From assembly GCF_017979475.1 (NCBI RefSeq), contig NZ_JAERIT010000002.1, positions 62,001-126,000 of the forward strand: a DNA stretch of 64,000 nucleotides. Reading direction: 5' to 3'. The translations under genes were made by a program, and so were the position numbers. The notes beneath the pieces were generated by a model. It saw nothing but the letters and a program-made list of their open reading frames with translations, was not told where the DNA came from and searched no databases. Of this stretch, positions 27,329 to 36,205 are shown piece by piece. The stretch's first letter is position 1, and every line of letters begins with the position of its first letter. The DNA comes from Helicobacter pullorum NCTC 12824 (GTDB lineage Bacteria; Campylobacterota; Campylobacteria; Campylobacterales; Helicobacteraceae).

Positions 27329-28258
27329 ATGCAAGACTTTAAACTTTTTAGCGGAAATGCACATAGAGAGTTTGCTCAAAATGTTGCAAAAAATCTCGAT
27401 ATTGAGCTATCTTTAGCAGAAATCACAAGATTTAGCGATGGAGAAATCAATATTAGACTTTGCGAGAGTGTAAGAGGAAAAGAAGTTTTTGTGATTCAAC
27501 CCACTTGTGCTCCAGCTAATGATAACTTAATGGAGCTACTTATTATGGTAGATGCACTCAAACGCAGCTCTGCAAGCTCAATTAATGTTATTATGCCCTA
27601 TTTTGGCTATGCTAGGCAAGATAGAAAGGCTGCCCCTAGAGTGCCAATTAGTGCAAAATTAGTTGCAGATTTACTCCAAAGAGCAGGAATCACTCGACTT
27701 ATTACGATGGATTTACATGCAGGACAGATTCAAGGCTTTTTTGATATCCCTGTGGATAATCTCTATGGCTCTATAGTCCTAAAAGATCATATCGCATCAA
27801 AAAATCTCAAAAATCCGATTGTTGCAAGCCCAGATATCGGCGGTGTTGCAAGGGCAAGATATTTTGCAAAACTCTTAGGATTAGAAATTGTCATTGTAGA
27901 TAAAAGACGAGAAAGGGCTAATGAAAGCGAAGTAATGAATGTTATTGGAAATGTGGAGGGCAAAGATGTCATTTTGATTGATGATATGATTGATACTGCA
28001 GGGACGATTGTAAAAGCCGCTGAAGCTTTCAAAAAAAATGGTGCGACAAGTGTTATTGCATTAGGAACTCATGCAGTATTTAGCGGGGCTGCTTACCAAA
28101 GAATCCAAGAAAGCTCTATTGATGAAGTAATCATCACAGACACTATTCCTCTCAAAGGAAATTGCTCCAAAATCAAAGTTTTAAGTGTAGCACCATTATT
28201 TGCCGAAGTTATCAAAAGGATCAACAACAATGAAAGCGTCAATTCACTTTTTGCTTAA
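27329..28258 (+). CDS. prs: ribose-phosphate pyrophosphokinase
   Basis: Makes PRPP from ribose 5-phosphate and ATP for nucleotide, histidine, tryptophan and NAD synthesis. The 309 residues have the opening KLFSGNAHREFAQ, the class I flexible-loop region RQDRKAAPRVPISAKL, the DLHAGQIQGFF motif and the PRPP-binding VILIDDMIDTAGT. The start is preceded by ATAAGG. Its last 29 bases overlap the signal-peptide region of the next gene. Confidence 0.97.
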   Translation: MQDFKLFSGNAHREFAQNVAKNLDIELSLAEITRFSDGEINIRLCESVRGKEVFVIQPTCAPANDNLMELLIMVDALKRSSASSINVIMPYFGYARQDRKAAPRVPISAKLVADLLQRAGITRLITMDLHAGQIQGFFDIPVDNLYGSIVLKDHIASKNLKNPIVASPDIGGVARARYFAKLLGLEIVIVDKRRERANESEVMNVIGNVEGKDVILIDDMIDTAGTIVKAAEAFKKNGATSVIALGTHAVFSGAAYQRIQESSIDEVIITDTIPLKGNCSKIKVLSVAPLFAEVIKRINNNESVNSLFA

Positions 28259-28808
28259 AATTTTCATAGGTTTTTTATGCCTAGGCTTTATTGCTTATGC
28301 ACAAACCAACACAGACTCTAAAAAGATTCAAGCCGTGTTAGAAACTACCGCTGGCAAAATCACTCTTGATTTATTCCCAGAAGTTGCGCCAAAAGCTGTA
28401 GAAAATTTTGTAACACACATCAATAATGGGTATTATAATGGAACAATTTTTCATCGAACTATCCGCAAATTTATGATTCAAGGTGGAGACCCAACGGGGA
28501 GCGGAAAAGGTGGAGAATCTATTTGGGGGAAAGACTTTGAAGATGAGATTGCAAAAGGCTATGCTTTTGATAAAGCGGGGGTTTTGGCAATGGCAAATGC
28601 TGGACCAAACACCAATGGAAGTCAATTTTTTATTACCACTACACGCACCCCTCATTTAAATGGCTTACACACAATCTTTGGGGAAATCAGCAAAGAAAAT
28701 AAACAAGAAAGCTTCAAAACTCTAAGAAAAATTGAGTATTCCCCCACAAACTCTCAAGATAAGCCAATCAAAGAACAAAAAATCATTAAAGCCTATATCA
28801 TTCAATAA
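28230..28808 (+). CDS. secreted cyclophilin-type peptidyl-prolyl isomerase
   Basis: A 192-residue cyclophilin that catalyses proline isomerisation. The start at 28230 has AAAAGGA 9 bases ahead and produces a signal peptide (basic MKAS then a hydrophobic run to AYAQ), so the enzyme is predicted periplasmic. The cyclophilin core shows FHRTIRKFMIQGGDPTGSG, MANAGPNTNGSQFFIT and HLNGLHTIFGE. A TTG at 28200 would add ten residues and spoil the signal peptide. It overlaps prs by 29 bases and ends inside a strong terminator hairpin. Confidence 0.92.
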   Translation: MKASIHFLLKIFIGFLCLGFIAYAQTNTDSKKIQAVLETTAGKITLDLFPEVAPKAVENFVTHINNGYYNGTIFHRTIRKFMIQGGDPTGSGKGGESIWGKDFEDEIAKGYAFDKAGVLAMANAGPNTNGSQFFITTTRTPHLNGLHTIFGEISKENKQESFKTLRKIEYSPTNSQDKPIKEQKIIKAYIIQ

Positions 28809-28835
28809 TCCTCATAAAAAGAGGATTATTTTTTT
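28806..28835 (+). terminator. Rho-independent terminator of prs-ppi
   Basis: TAATCCTC and GAGGATTA form an 8-bp stem around a TAAAAA-type loop, followed by a run of seven T. The stop codon itself is the first part of the stem. Confidence 0.85.
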
Positions 28836-28915
28836 AATTTTCTTTTATAAAGCCACAAAACTCCCATTATCAATGCAAAAAATAAGATTTCTGCAATCAA
28901 AGATTGATAATCCAC
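28826..28915 (-). CDS. candidate 29-residue membrane peptide
   Basis: Directly after the stop of the EF-hand gene (TAAGTG) a GTG opens a 29-codon frame ending at TAA. The peptide has an acidic/polar start (DYQSL), one hydrophobic helix (residues about 6-23, including ILFFALIMG) and a basic tail (YKRKLKK): the profile of a single-span membrane miniprotein. There is no strong ribosome site, so expression would rely on coupling to the gene above. Its last codons overlap the convergent terminator. No homologue is known to me; chance cannot be excluded in A+T-rich DNA. Confidence 0.4.
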   Translation of the reverse strand: MDYQSLIAEILFFALIMGVLWLYKRKLKK

Positions 28916-30319
28916 TTATGCACTCGCAAAAAGATTATTCAAAATCACTTCGGTTTTAATGAGATTCTCCCTCTCTTTGGAATCAAGCGAATTTAAATAA
29001 TTCTCATCTTGTAGTTTTTTAGCCATTTCTAGCCACTCTTGCATTTCTTCTTTTTTAGCTACAAGTTTTTCTTGATTTTCTTCTTCCTCATCTTTGGAAT
29101 CTGAATTTGCAACCTCTTGTTTTTCATCTTTTGTGCCAAGATTCAACAAAATATCATTCAAAGTTTCTTCAACCTCTCCAATCTCAAAGCTAAACTTTTG
29201 AATCACAAAAATATCTACATTATTTGATTCTCCTCCTGTTTTAAAAAGCACCAATTCATTGTTATCGCCCATCATTTCATTAAGGTTTAATGCACCATCT
29301 AAATTACTATCTTGCGAAATAGAATGATTGATATAATCTCCCAAATTATCAATAAACCCTACTTGCTCCAAAAACTTCTTTTGTGCTTCCTCTCCACCAG
29401 GAATTCTCTCTGCTATAGAATAATACTGCGAATCTTTCAAAGAAACGAGACTTTTTAAGTGTATTCCCTCCTCTAAACTAATGCTTCCATCTCCATTAGA
29501 ATCTCCGCTAAGGTATCCCATATTATAAGCTGCATCATAATACCAACCCTTCACATAATCACTAGCCTCTTCTAAACTGCCAAATTTTGCTACCAATTTC
29601 TCCACATTTTCTTCACTCAAAGGAACGCTAATAGTCTTGCCACTGACTTCATCAACAAAACTCACTGCATTTTGTGCAATATTTTCCCCTTCTTTTACTT
29701 CTAAAGGATTATAAGCATTTTTGACTTCTTCGCTCACATTTTGAGGTTTTGTTGTGCTTGTTTGCACGAGCGTTTTTTCCAAAAATACCCCCATAGAAGT
29801 GGAAGTTGTCATTGTAGATTCTTGATTTTTGCTTGTAAGGCTTTCTTTAATCTCTTGCTTGATTTCCTCTTTTTCTTTAGCTTTGCTTGCCTCATATGCT
29901 ATTTTATCAAGTGTTGCAAGGCGTTGGTTATTGTGCGTTTCTTCATCTAAAGTGAGTGGATTTGGGATTGCATTTTTAGAATCAAGCACACTATTTTTTG
30001 CTGCTTCTTGAGATTCTCCACCCTGCCCTAGCATTGATAACGCACTTGCTTGCCCCTCTTGGGAATTCTCTAGGCTATTTTTGAGTGCCTCCACATCAAT
30101 TTCTTTAGCAATTTTTGGCGACACACTTCCATTTTGTTTAAGCTGCGTAATGGCTTCTTGCATTAATTTTTGCTTTTCAAAATAATCCTCTTGGCTTGAA
30201 GTTGTGCTTAGTCGCTTATTTTCAGGCGTTCTTGAAGCCCAATTTTGTTGAATCTCTTTAGAGAAAGTTACACCGCTAATATAAGAAGCATAATTCCCTC
30301 GTGCATCAATGTAATACAT
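28916..30319 (-). CDS. EF-hand protein, RpoN-dependent
   Basis: I do not recognise this 467-residue protein as a named family. It has no signal peptide. Residues 1-200 are low-complexity and helical (Q/E/S-rich). Two canonical calcium-binding loops follow: D273-S-N-G-D-G-S-I-S-L-E-E284 and D337-S-N-L-D-G-A-L-N-L-N-E348, each with correct ligand positions 1, 3, 5, 9 and 12. The C-terminal 80 residues are very acidic then coiled-coil-like. A sigma54 promoter lies 64-81 bases upstream, so it is expected to be made with the hook class of flagellar proteins. A flagellum-exported or flagellum-associated calcium-responsive protein is my inference. Confidence 0.75.
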   Translation of the reverse strand: MYYIDARGNYASYISGVTFSKEIQQNWASRTPENKRLSTTSSQEDYFEKQKLMQEAITQLKQNGSVSPKIAKEIDVEALKNSLENSQEGQASALSMLGQGGESQEAAKNSVLDSKNAIPNPLTLDEETHNNQRLATLDKIAYEASKAKEKEEIKQEIKESLTSKNQESTMTTSTSMGVFLEKTLVQTSTTKPQNVSEEVKNAYNPLEVKEGENIAQNAVSFVDEVSGKTISVPLSEENVEKLVAKFGSLEEASDYVKGWYYDAAYNMGYLSGDSNGDGSISLEEGIHLKSLVSLKDSQYYSIAERIPGGEEAQKKFLEQVGFIDNLGDYINHSISQDSNLDGALNLNEMMGDNNELVLFKTGGESNNVDIFVIQKFSFEIGEVEETLNDILLNLGTKDEKQEVANSDSKDEEEENQEKLVAKKEEMQEWLEMAKKLQDENYLNSLDSKERENLIKTEVILNNLFASA

Positions 30320-30382
30320 TGTTTTCTCCTAAATATTGCTCTATCCTTAGAGAAAATTTACATTCCTATTCACACAAAATAC

Positions 30383-30400
30383 AAGCAATTTTTATTCCAA
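30383..30400 (-). promoter_or_regulatory. sigma54 (RpoN) promoter of EF-hand gene
   Basis: On the minus strand TTGGAATAAAAATTGCTT, with GG and GC exactly 10 bases apart. Predicted start near 30373, giving a leader of about 55 bases that carries an AGGAG ribosome site just before the ATG at 30319. Confidence 0.8.
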
Positions 30401-30488
30401 GATAATTTAAATCCAACAAATAATCTACCTTTAATTTTTTTGCTTTTATAATTATATTTTTATTTTAATTCAAAGTTTTAGGATTCTT

Positions 30489-31130
30489 GTGCAACAACTT
30501 CAACAAGCTCTGCTTTTAAAAAAGCTTTATTTATTAAAATCAATGGATTTTCACTATTGTGATGTGTATTTCAAAAAACCCACCCAAAAAAGCTTTCAAA
30601 GCAATAATGCCAAAGATTTGCATTCCTCTATCCAAGCATGCCAGCTTTGCTCACAAAAGCTATCCAAACCTCACACTGGACTTTGCAATCCAAATTCCAA
30701 AATCACCTTTATAAGCACAACACCTATTTTAGATACACAATTGCGTTTTGCCTCCAAAGGCGCACAAATGCTTAAAAAAATCATTGAAAATGTCTTTGAA
30801 TTGCGTCTTAATGAAGTTTCTATCCTCTCTTTGCTAAAATGTGAAATCCCACAAACCACACAAAAAGATGCCATAGAAAATTGTTTTGGATACCTACTAA
30901 AACAGCTTGAATTTTCACACACACAAACAATTGTTATTTTGGGAGAAACAACCTACAATCATTTTACCAAAGATAAAACCCCCTACAAAAATATACAAGG
31001 AAAAATCTTAACATGGAATCATTACACACTTTTTCCAACCTTTTCTCTTATGCAGCTACTCACCAATCAAAGCCTAAAAGCACAAGCTCACAGGGAATTT
31101 TTAACACTTAAAGGATATTTATGCAAATAA
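30489..31130 (+). CDS. uracil-DNA glycosylase family 4-like, degenerate
   Basis: A 213-residue protein on the family 4 uracil-DNA glycosylase plan. Four cysteines are placed as the iron-sulfur ligands of that family (C51, C54, C118, C132). The catalytic motif GExPG is replaced by STTPILD, and the late HPxxL motif is replaced by FPTFSLM, so base excision activity is doubtful. VILGETTYNHF matches the family core before the last strand. The start is GTG at 30489 behind TAGGA. The last 10 bases overlap the next gene, making a three-gene operon. Confidence 0.65.
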   Translation: MQQLQQALLLKKLYLLKSMDFHYCDVYFKKPTQKSFQSNNAKDLHSSIQACQLCSQKLSKPHTGLCNPNSKITFISTTPILDTQLRFASKGAQMLKKIIENVFELRLNEVSILSLLKCEIPQTTQKDAIENCFGYLLKQLEFSHTQTIVILGETTYNHFTKDKTPYKNIQGKILTWNHYTLFPTFSLMQLLTNQSLKAQAHREFLTLKGYLCK

Positions 31131-32341
31131 TACAAAAACTTTTTATTTTATTTTTATTAGCTCCAAATCTTATTTTAGCAAGTGGCAGATACCCCTCTCC
31201 CCTTCCTACGCCAACTACAGAAATCTTAAATTTAGATTACAATAAATGCTCTACAAGCTGCCTAGAAGACTATCTCAAACAAGGGCTGATTTTTTCTTTT
31301 ATGGCTAATTTCAATGAAGATAACCAAAATGAAGAGCTTTTAGAATCCCTTAATCTTCTTATGAATAATCTTGCAATATCCCAAATTCCCTATCTTTCTT
31401 CCACCAAAAAACCATTTTTTAATATTGCGCTTTTGTTTTCAAGAAAAAATATTGGGACTTACTCGGCTTCCACAACTAATGTAATTTTAAGTTATCTTTT
31501 GCACCAAAATAGTCGTTTTAATTTTGAAATTTTTGATAGCAAAAGTGAATCCCAAGAAGATTTACAAAGCACTATTGATACTATCCATTCTAAGGGCTAT
31601 CGACAAATCATTGCTATTTTAACTTACAATGGTGCTAACAACCTCAATCTTTTAAATATCCAAACACCTATTTTTATTCCTAGTGTGCATTCCTCACAAA
31701 TCACTTCCAATCTTTCGCCAAATATCATCTATGGAGGCATTAATTATGATGAACAAATCAAAGAATTATCTCAATTAAATCCCCAAATTAAAGCTGCTAG
31801 TTTTTATGATTCAAGCTATATTGGCAATACCATTCACCAAAGTGTCCTAAAATACAATCCTGAAATTTCTTATTCTATGGCTTTCAATCTCAAAGATAAC
31901 ACAAATTTCACAAAAGAAATGAAAAAACTACAACCCATCCTTAATGATTCTCGCATATTCCTAAATACACCACTTATCAATTCTAGTATTATTCTTTCGC
32001 AAATTACTTATTATGATATCCAAACTCAAGGTATCTATTCTACCCAAATCAATTACAATCCAACCCTTCTTTCCATTACACAAGCCAAAGATCGTGATAA
32101 TATGTATATTGCAAACTCTATTGGAAAGCTTGAAGATTTATTTGTCGAAGAAGCCAAACTATTAAATGCAGATTTAGAATATGACTGGATTAATTATGCA
32201 ACCGCTCTAGGAATTGAATATTTTTATCTAAAAAATATCCCAAGTGCAAAACGCTTTTTTGATGAAAAAATCTACAATAACCAAGTCCAATACGATATCC
32301 AAATTCTCTCCCCAAAAAACAATCGTTTCATTCAACACTAA
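31121..32341 (+). CDS. hypothetical periplasmic protein (binding-protein fold?)
   Basis: I do not recognise a named family. The 406 residues begin with a signal peptide (hydrophobic FILFLLAPNLILA, cleavage after ASG or LAS) without a lipobox. The body reads like a type I periplasmic-binding-protein fold: FNIALLFSRKNIGTYSAST, then a helix, IIAILTYNGANN, PIFIPSV and NIIYGGINYDEQI, i.e. alternating beta strands and helices with a hinge. LpoA-like or receptor-like roles are possible. It overlaps the glycosylase-like gene by 10 bases and the protease gene by one base (TAATG). Confidence 0.7.
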   Translation: MQIIQKLFILFLLAPNLILASGRYPSPLPTPTTEILNLDYNKCSTSCLEDYLKQGLIFSFMANFNEDNQNEELLESLNLLMNNLAISQIPYLSSTKKPFFNIALLFSRKNIGTYSASTTNVILSYLLHQNSRFNFEIFDSKSESQEDLQSTIDTIHSKGYRQIIAILTYNGANNLNLLNIQTPIFIPSVHSSQITSNLSPNIIYGGINYDEQIKELSQLNPQIKAASFYDSSYIGNTIHQSVLKYNPEISYSMAFNLKDNTNFTKEMKKLQPILNDSRIFLNTPLINSSIILSQITYYDIQTQGIYSTQINYNPTLLSITQAKDRDNMYIANSIGKLEDLFVEEAKLLNADLEYDWINYATALGIEYFYLKNIPSAKRFFDEKIYNNQVQYDIQILSPKNNRFIQH

Positions 32342-33012
32342 TGCCTCCATACACTCTCAAAATCATTCAAAAACGCAATTACAAAAATCTTAAAATGCAT
32401 TTTTGTAATTCCTCAACACTTCTCATTAGTGCCCCAAAACACATTACCAAAAAAGAATGTCTAAGATTTTTGGAAGAAAATCGTCAATGGATTGATACCC
32501 AATATCATTCTCTACAAGAAAAATACAATATCAATCTACCACGCAATCAATTTTTTATTTTTGGGGAATGGAAAAATTTTTCAGATTCTCATATTCAATC
32601 CCTATGGGAACAATCCTTCTCTCAAGATTCCACCAAACACACCAAAAATCAATTAATAGCTTACTACAAAAATATGCTTGATTCTTATTTGCAAATACGC
32701 ATTCCACATTTTGCCAATATTATGAATCTTTTCCCCAACAAAATTCTCTATGGCAAGAGCTACAAACAGCTTGCTTGCTGCTACAAACACACAAAAAACT
32801 TACGCTTTAGCATACGCCTTGCCCTAATGCCTCACTGGATAATTGATTCAATTATCATACACGAATTAGCCCATCTCCGATTCCCACACCATCAAAAAGA
32901 GTTTTGGAATCTCATTTCTCTTTATGATAAAGAACCCAAAAAACTCCATCAATGGCTAAAGGAAAATCACACATTGCTTTATTTTCTACACCACAATCTT
33001 TTTAAATCTTAA
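32341..33012 (+). CDS. YgjP-like zinc metallopeptidase (DUF45)
   Basis: A 223-residue cytoplasmic protein of the YgjP/DUF45 family. The zinc site HELAHLRFPHH gives HExxH plus the downstream histidine pair; CYKHTKNLRFSIRLALMP just before it is the usual beta-strand context. No signal peptide. Physiological substrate is unknown. The ATG overlaps the stop of the upstream gene (TAATG), and its own stop shares TTAA with the stop of the convergent LysR gene. Confidence 0.85.
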   Translation: MPPYTLKIIQKRNYKNLKMHFCNSSTLLISAPKHITKKECLRFLEENRQWIDTQYHSLQEKYNINLPRNQFFIFGEWKNFSDSHIQSLWEQSFSQDSTKHTKNQLIAYYKNMLDSYLQIRIPHFANIMNLFPNKILYGKSYKQLACCYKHTKNLRFSIRLALMPHWIIDSIIIHELAHLRFPHHQKEFWNLISLYDKEPKKLHQWLKENHTLLYFLHHNLFKS

Positions 33013-33944
33013 TACATAGGGATTTTTGTATTAAAAATCAAATAATCACCGATATTTTCTATGAGCGAATCATTTCTATCTTCTTTGCAAAAAGCCAAAT
33101 ACATTCTGCGTTTAAGCTTCAAACCTCGAATCTTAGAATAATAAAATTGCTTTTTTTGCAATTCATCTTTGATATACAAATAAGGCAAAAATGCCATATA
33201 GCGTTTTGCTCTTTTTGATTTTTTCTGCGATTCACGCAATAAGCATTTTTTTACTTCTTGATAGGTTTCAAATTGTTTAGAAATCTTTAACTTATCCACT
33301 TCAATTTCTAACTTTTCCAAATAATTTTTAATTGCAGCAAACTTATGTGTCCCCAAACTCAAATTAATCCATTCATAAGCAAACAAATCCTCTTCCTTAA
33401 TCACTCTTGGCAAAGGCGCTGTAGAAGCCAAAATAATTTCATCTTCTAGCCATTCTCGATACGCAATATCTTCCCTAAAAATCGGAGATTCAATCAAAGC
33501 CATTTTAATCTCCCCAGCACCATTACCACCACATTGCAAATCTTCAATGGCTTTCAAAGAAGTAGAAATACTATATTGTATATTAGGATAAACTTCTTTT
33601 GTGAGTTTAGGAAGCAAAGTAGGCAAAATAAAATTACCGATAGTGGGCGAACAAACTATTTTTACCGCTTCTTTTCTGTGAATGTTATGCATTATTTCTT
33701 TTTGATGAGAATGCAAGATTTTATCAATTTTTGAAGCAATCAACAAAAGCTCTTCTCCCTCTTTTGTCAATCCAATCCCACTTTTCCTGCGGACAATAAT
33801 TTTGGTATTAAAATATGATTCAAGGTGTTTAATTTGCTGCGTAACTGCAGGTTGGGAGACACCCATTTTCATAGAAGCTCTAGAAAAGCTTTTTTCTTTG
33901 ACCACTATCATAAAAGTTCGCAATTTGGTAAAATCATACAACAT
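33009..33944 (-). CDS. LysR family transcriptional regulator
   Basis: A 311-residue regulator with an N-terminal winged helix-turn-helix (about residues 5-63: FSRASMKMGVSQPAVTQQIKHLE) and a C-terminal effector-binding domain. In the effector domain lies a basic stretch (SQKKSKRAKR) that is unusual. LysR regulators often control the divergent gene, which here is uvrD, an unlikely target; a distant or autoregulated target is more plausible. Effector unknown. Confidence 0.9.
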   Translation of the reverse strand: MLYDFTKLRTFMIVVKEKSFSRASMKMGVSQPAVTQQIKHLESYFNTKIIVRRKSGIGLTKEGEELLLIASKIDKILHSHQKEIMHNIHRKEAVKIVCSPTIGNFILPTLLPKLTKEVYPNIQYSISTSLKAIEDLQCGGNGAGEIKMALIESPIFREDIAYREWLEDEIILASTAPLPRVIKEEDLFAYEWINLSLGTHKFAAIKNYLEKLEIEVDKLKISKQFETYQEVKKCLLRESQKKSKRAKRYMAFLPYLYIKDELQKKQFYYSKIRGLKLKRRMYLAFCKEDRNDSLIENIGDYLIFNTKIPMY

Positions 33945-34056
33945 ACCCTAATCTCCATACAATTAAATAAAATATATATAAATTTTTATCAAAACTTTTA
34001 TAATAACAAAAATTTTTTTTATTATCAAGCCAACAAGTCACACAACAAGTTTTTGA

Positions 34057-34062
34057 TATAAT
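34057..34062 (+). promoter_or_regulatory. -10 box of uvrD promoter
   Basis: TATAAT behind TTTTTGA, 35 bases before the ATG at 34097. Confidence 0.55.
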
Positions 34063-34096
34063 TCCAAAATTCATTCCATTTTTCCTAAGGCTATTT

Positions 34097-36205
34097 ATGC
34101 AAGAATCCTATTTAGAGCAACTCAACCCCTCTCAAAAAGAAGCAGTTACCACTACTGAAGGTGCTTTATTGATTCTAGCAGGTGCTGGGAGTGGCAAAAC
34201 AAAAACTATTACAACTCGCTTAGCCTATCTTATCGATGAAGTTGGGATTCCACCAAGCAACACTTTAACACTCACTTTTACTAATAAAGCCGCACAAGAA
34301 ATGCAAAAAAGGGCTTTAAATATGATAGAAAACACCACATCTCACCCGCCTTTACTCTGCACTTTTCACAAATTTGGTTTATTATTTTTAAAATTTTATA
34401 TCCATTACTTAGGACGCAAAACAAACTTTATCCTAGCTGACAGCGATGATACAAAAAAAATCATCAAAGAATTAAACGCCGAACTTGCCCCTTTGCCTTT
34501 GGTTGTTAGTGAGATTTCGCGTTACAAAAATTCTCAAATTTCTCCACAAGAAGCCTCAAAAAATGCACACAATGAAATTTACAAGCATATCGCAAAAGTT
34601 TATGAAAATTATCAAGAATCTCTTTTGCAAAACAATATGGTAGATTTTGATGATTTACTTTTATTGCCTATACAGATTTTTCAAAACCACAAAGAAGTTG
34701 CCACTGAAATTAGCCAAAAATACCAATATATTATGGTTGATGAATACCAAGATACCAATGATTTGCAATATCAACTTTTAAAATACCTCTGCACCACACA
34801 CCAAAACCTTTGCGTTGTTGGCGATGATGACCAAAGCATTTATAGCTGGAGGGGTGCAAATATCCAAAATATTTTAAATTTTTCTAAACATTTTCAAAAT
34901 GCAAAAACCATTAAATTAGAAGAGAATTATCGCTCAAGCAAACACATTTTAAGGGCAGCAAACAATCTTATTATAAACAACAAAGAACGGCTAGGCAAAA
35001 CCCTCAAAAGTACTTTGGGAGAAGGCAAGCCTATTGAGATTTTGCATTCTTTTGATGAGCAAGAAGAAGTAAGAAATCTCTGCAAAATCATCAAAAATCT
35101 ACTCTCTAATGGAATTAATCCCAAAGATATTGCTATTTTATTTCGTCTAAATGCCCTCTCACGCTCTTTAGAAGAAGGTTTTAATCGCGAAGGGATTCCT
35201 TATATCTTAGTGGGTGCAATCCGCTTTTATGAACGCAGTGAGATTAAAGATGTAATTAGCTATTTTAGGGTTTTAATCAACCCCAATGATGACTTTTCCC
35301 TTCTTAGAATCTTAAATAAACCCAAAAGAGGCATAGGCAAAACGACCATTGAAAAATTAAAAAACCTCACACAAATCCACCTTTGCAGTATTTATGAACT
35401 CTTTGCACACCCTCATTTGCAAGAATCTTTACAAAAAGAAATTGGCAAAAAAGCCCATACAACCATCAAAGATTTTTTTGAAACTTTAAAAGATTTACAA
35501 GAATCCCATAAACAATCTAGCCTAAGATTCCTTGATGATTTTGAAGAAAAAATCGGTCTTTGCAATGCTTTTTTGCAAAATAATGATGAAATTGATAGGG
35601 TAAGCAATATCGAGGAATTTTATGGATTATACCGAGAATATATCAAGCAAAATCCCCTTATGGAATTAGAAGATTTTCTAAACGAATTAGCTCTAAGAAG
35701 CGATCAAGAAGATATGGAAATGAGACAAGAAAAAAAGGGAGTGGAAGGCATTTCTTGTATGAGCGTGCATTCTAGCAAAGGGTTAGAGTTTGATTATGTT
35801 TTTATCATTGGGCTTGAAGAGGGATTTTTCCCTATGGTAAGAGAAGATAGCAATATTCAAGAAGAACGCAGATTAGGTTATGTAGCTTTTACAAGAGCCA
35901 AAAAAGAGCTTTATTTAAGCTATGTGGATTCAAGATTTTATCGTGGCAATCGAACCAACATTTTACCCTCAAGATTCTTAGAAGAAAGTGGAGTCCTAAA
36001 AAATTCCTACAAAACTTTCAAAAAAGAAAATACCACAATTACCCTAGAAGATTCTGGATTTAAAAAAGGCGATTGTGTTGTACATAAAATCTTTGGAGCA
36101 GGAAGAATCCTAGAGATTACAAAAAACGGAAAGGAAACAAAATTAAAAATCAATTTTGGTGGGCTTTTTAAAGAAATTTTAAGTGATTATGTAACAAAAG
36201 TATAA
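34097..36205 (+). CDS. uvrD: ATP-dependent DNA helicase UvrD/PcrA
   Basis: A 702-residue superfamily 1A 3'-5' helicase for repair and replication-fork maintenance. Motif Ia/Walker A is ILAGAGSGKTKT, Q motif LNPSQKEAV, motif II VDEYQDTN, motif III VGDDDQSIYSWRGA, and the late VAFTRAKKELYL motif is present. The C-terminal 45 residues form the Tudor-like domain of PcrA/UvrD (GDCVVHKIFGAGRI), which binds RNA polymerase. Ends immediately next to the stop of the convergent uppP with no intervening bases. Confidence 0.95.
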   Translation: MQESYLEQLNPSQKEAVTTTEGALLILAGAGSGKTKTITTRLAYLIDEVGIPPSNTLTLTFTNKAAQEMQKRALNMIENTTSHPPLLCTFHKFGLLFLKFYIHYLGRKTNFILADSDDTKKIIKELNAELAPLPLVVSEISRYKNSQISPQEASKNAHNEIYKHIAKVYENYQESLLQNNMVDFDDLLLLPIQIFQNHKEVATEISQKYQYIMVDEYQDTNDLQYQLLKYLCTTHQNLCVVGDDDQSIYSWRGANIQNILNFSKHFQNAKTIKLEENYRSSKHILRAANNLIINNKERLGKTLKSTLGEGKPIEILHSFDEQEEVRNLCKIIKNLLSNGINPKDIAILFRLNALSRSLEEGFNREGIPYILVGAIRFYERSEIKDVISYFRVLINPNDDFSLLRILNKPKRGIGKTTIEKLKNLTQIHLCSIYELFAHPHLQESLQKEIGKKAHTTIKDFFETLKDLQESHKQSSLRFLDDFEEKIGLCNAFLQNNDEIDRVSNIEEFYGLYREYIKQNPLMELEDFLNELALRSDQEDMEMRQEKKGVEGISCMSVHSSKGLEFDYVFIIGLEEGFFPMVREDSNIQEERRLGYVAFTRAKKELYLSYVDSRFYRGNRTNILPSRFLEESGVLKNSYKTFKKENTTITLEDSGFKKGDCVVHKIFGAGRILEITKNGKETKLKINFGGLFKEILSDYVTKV

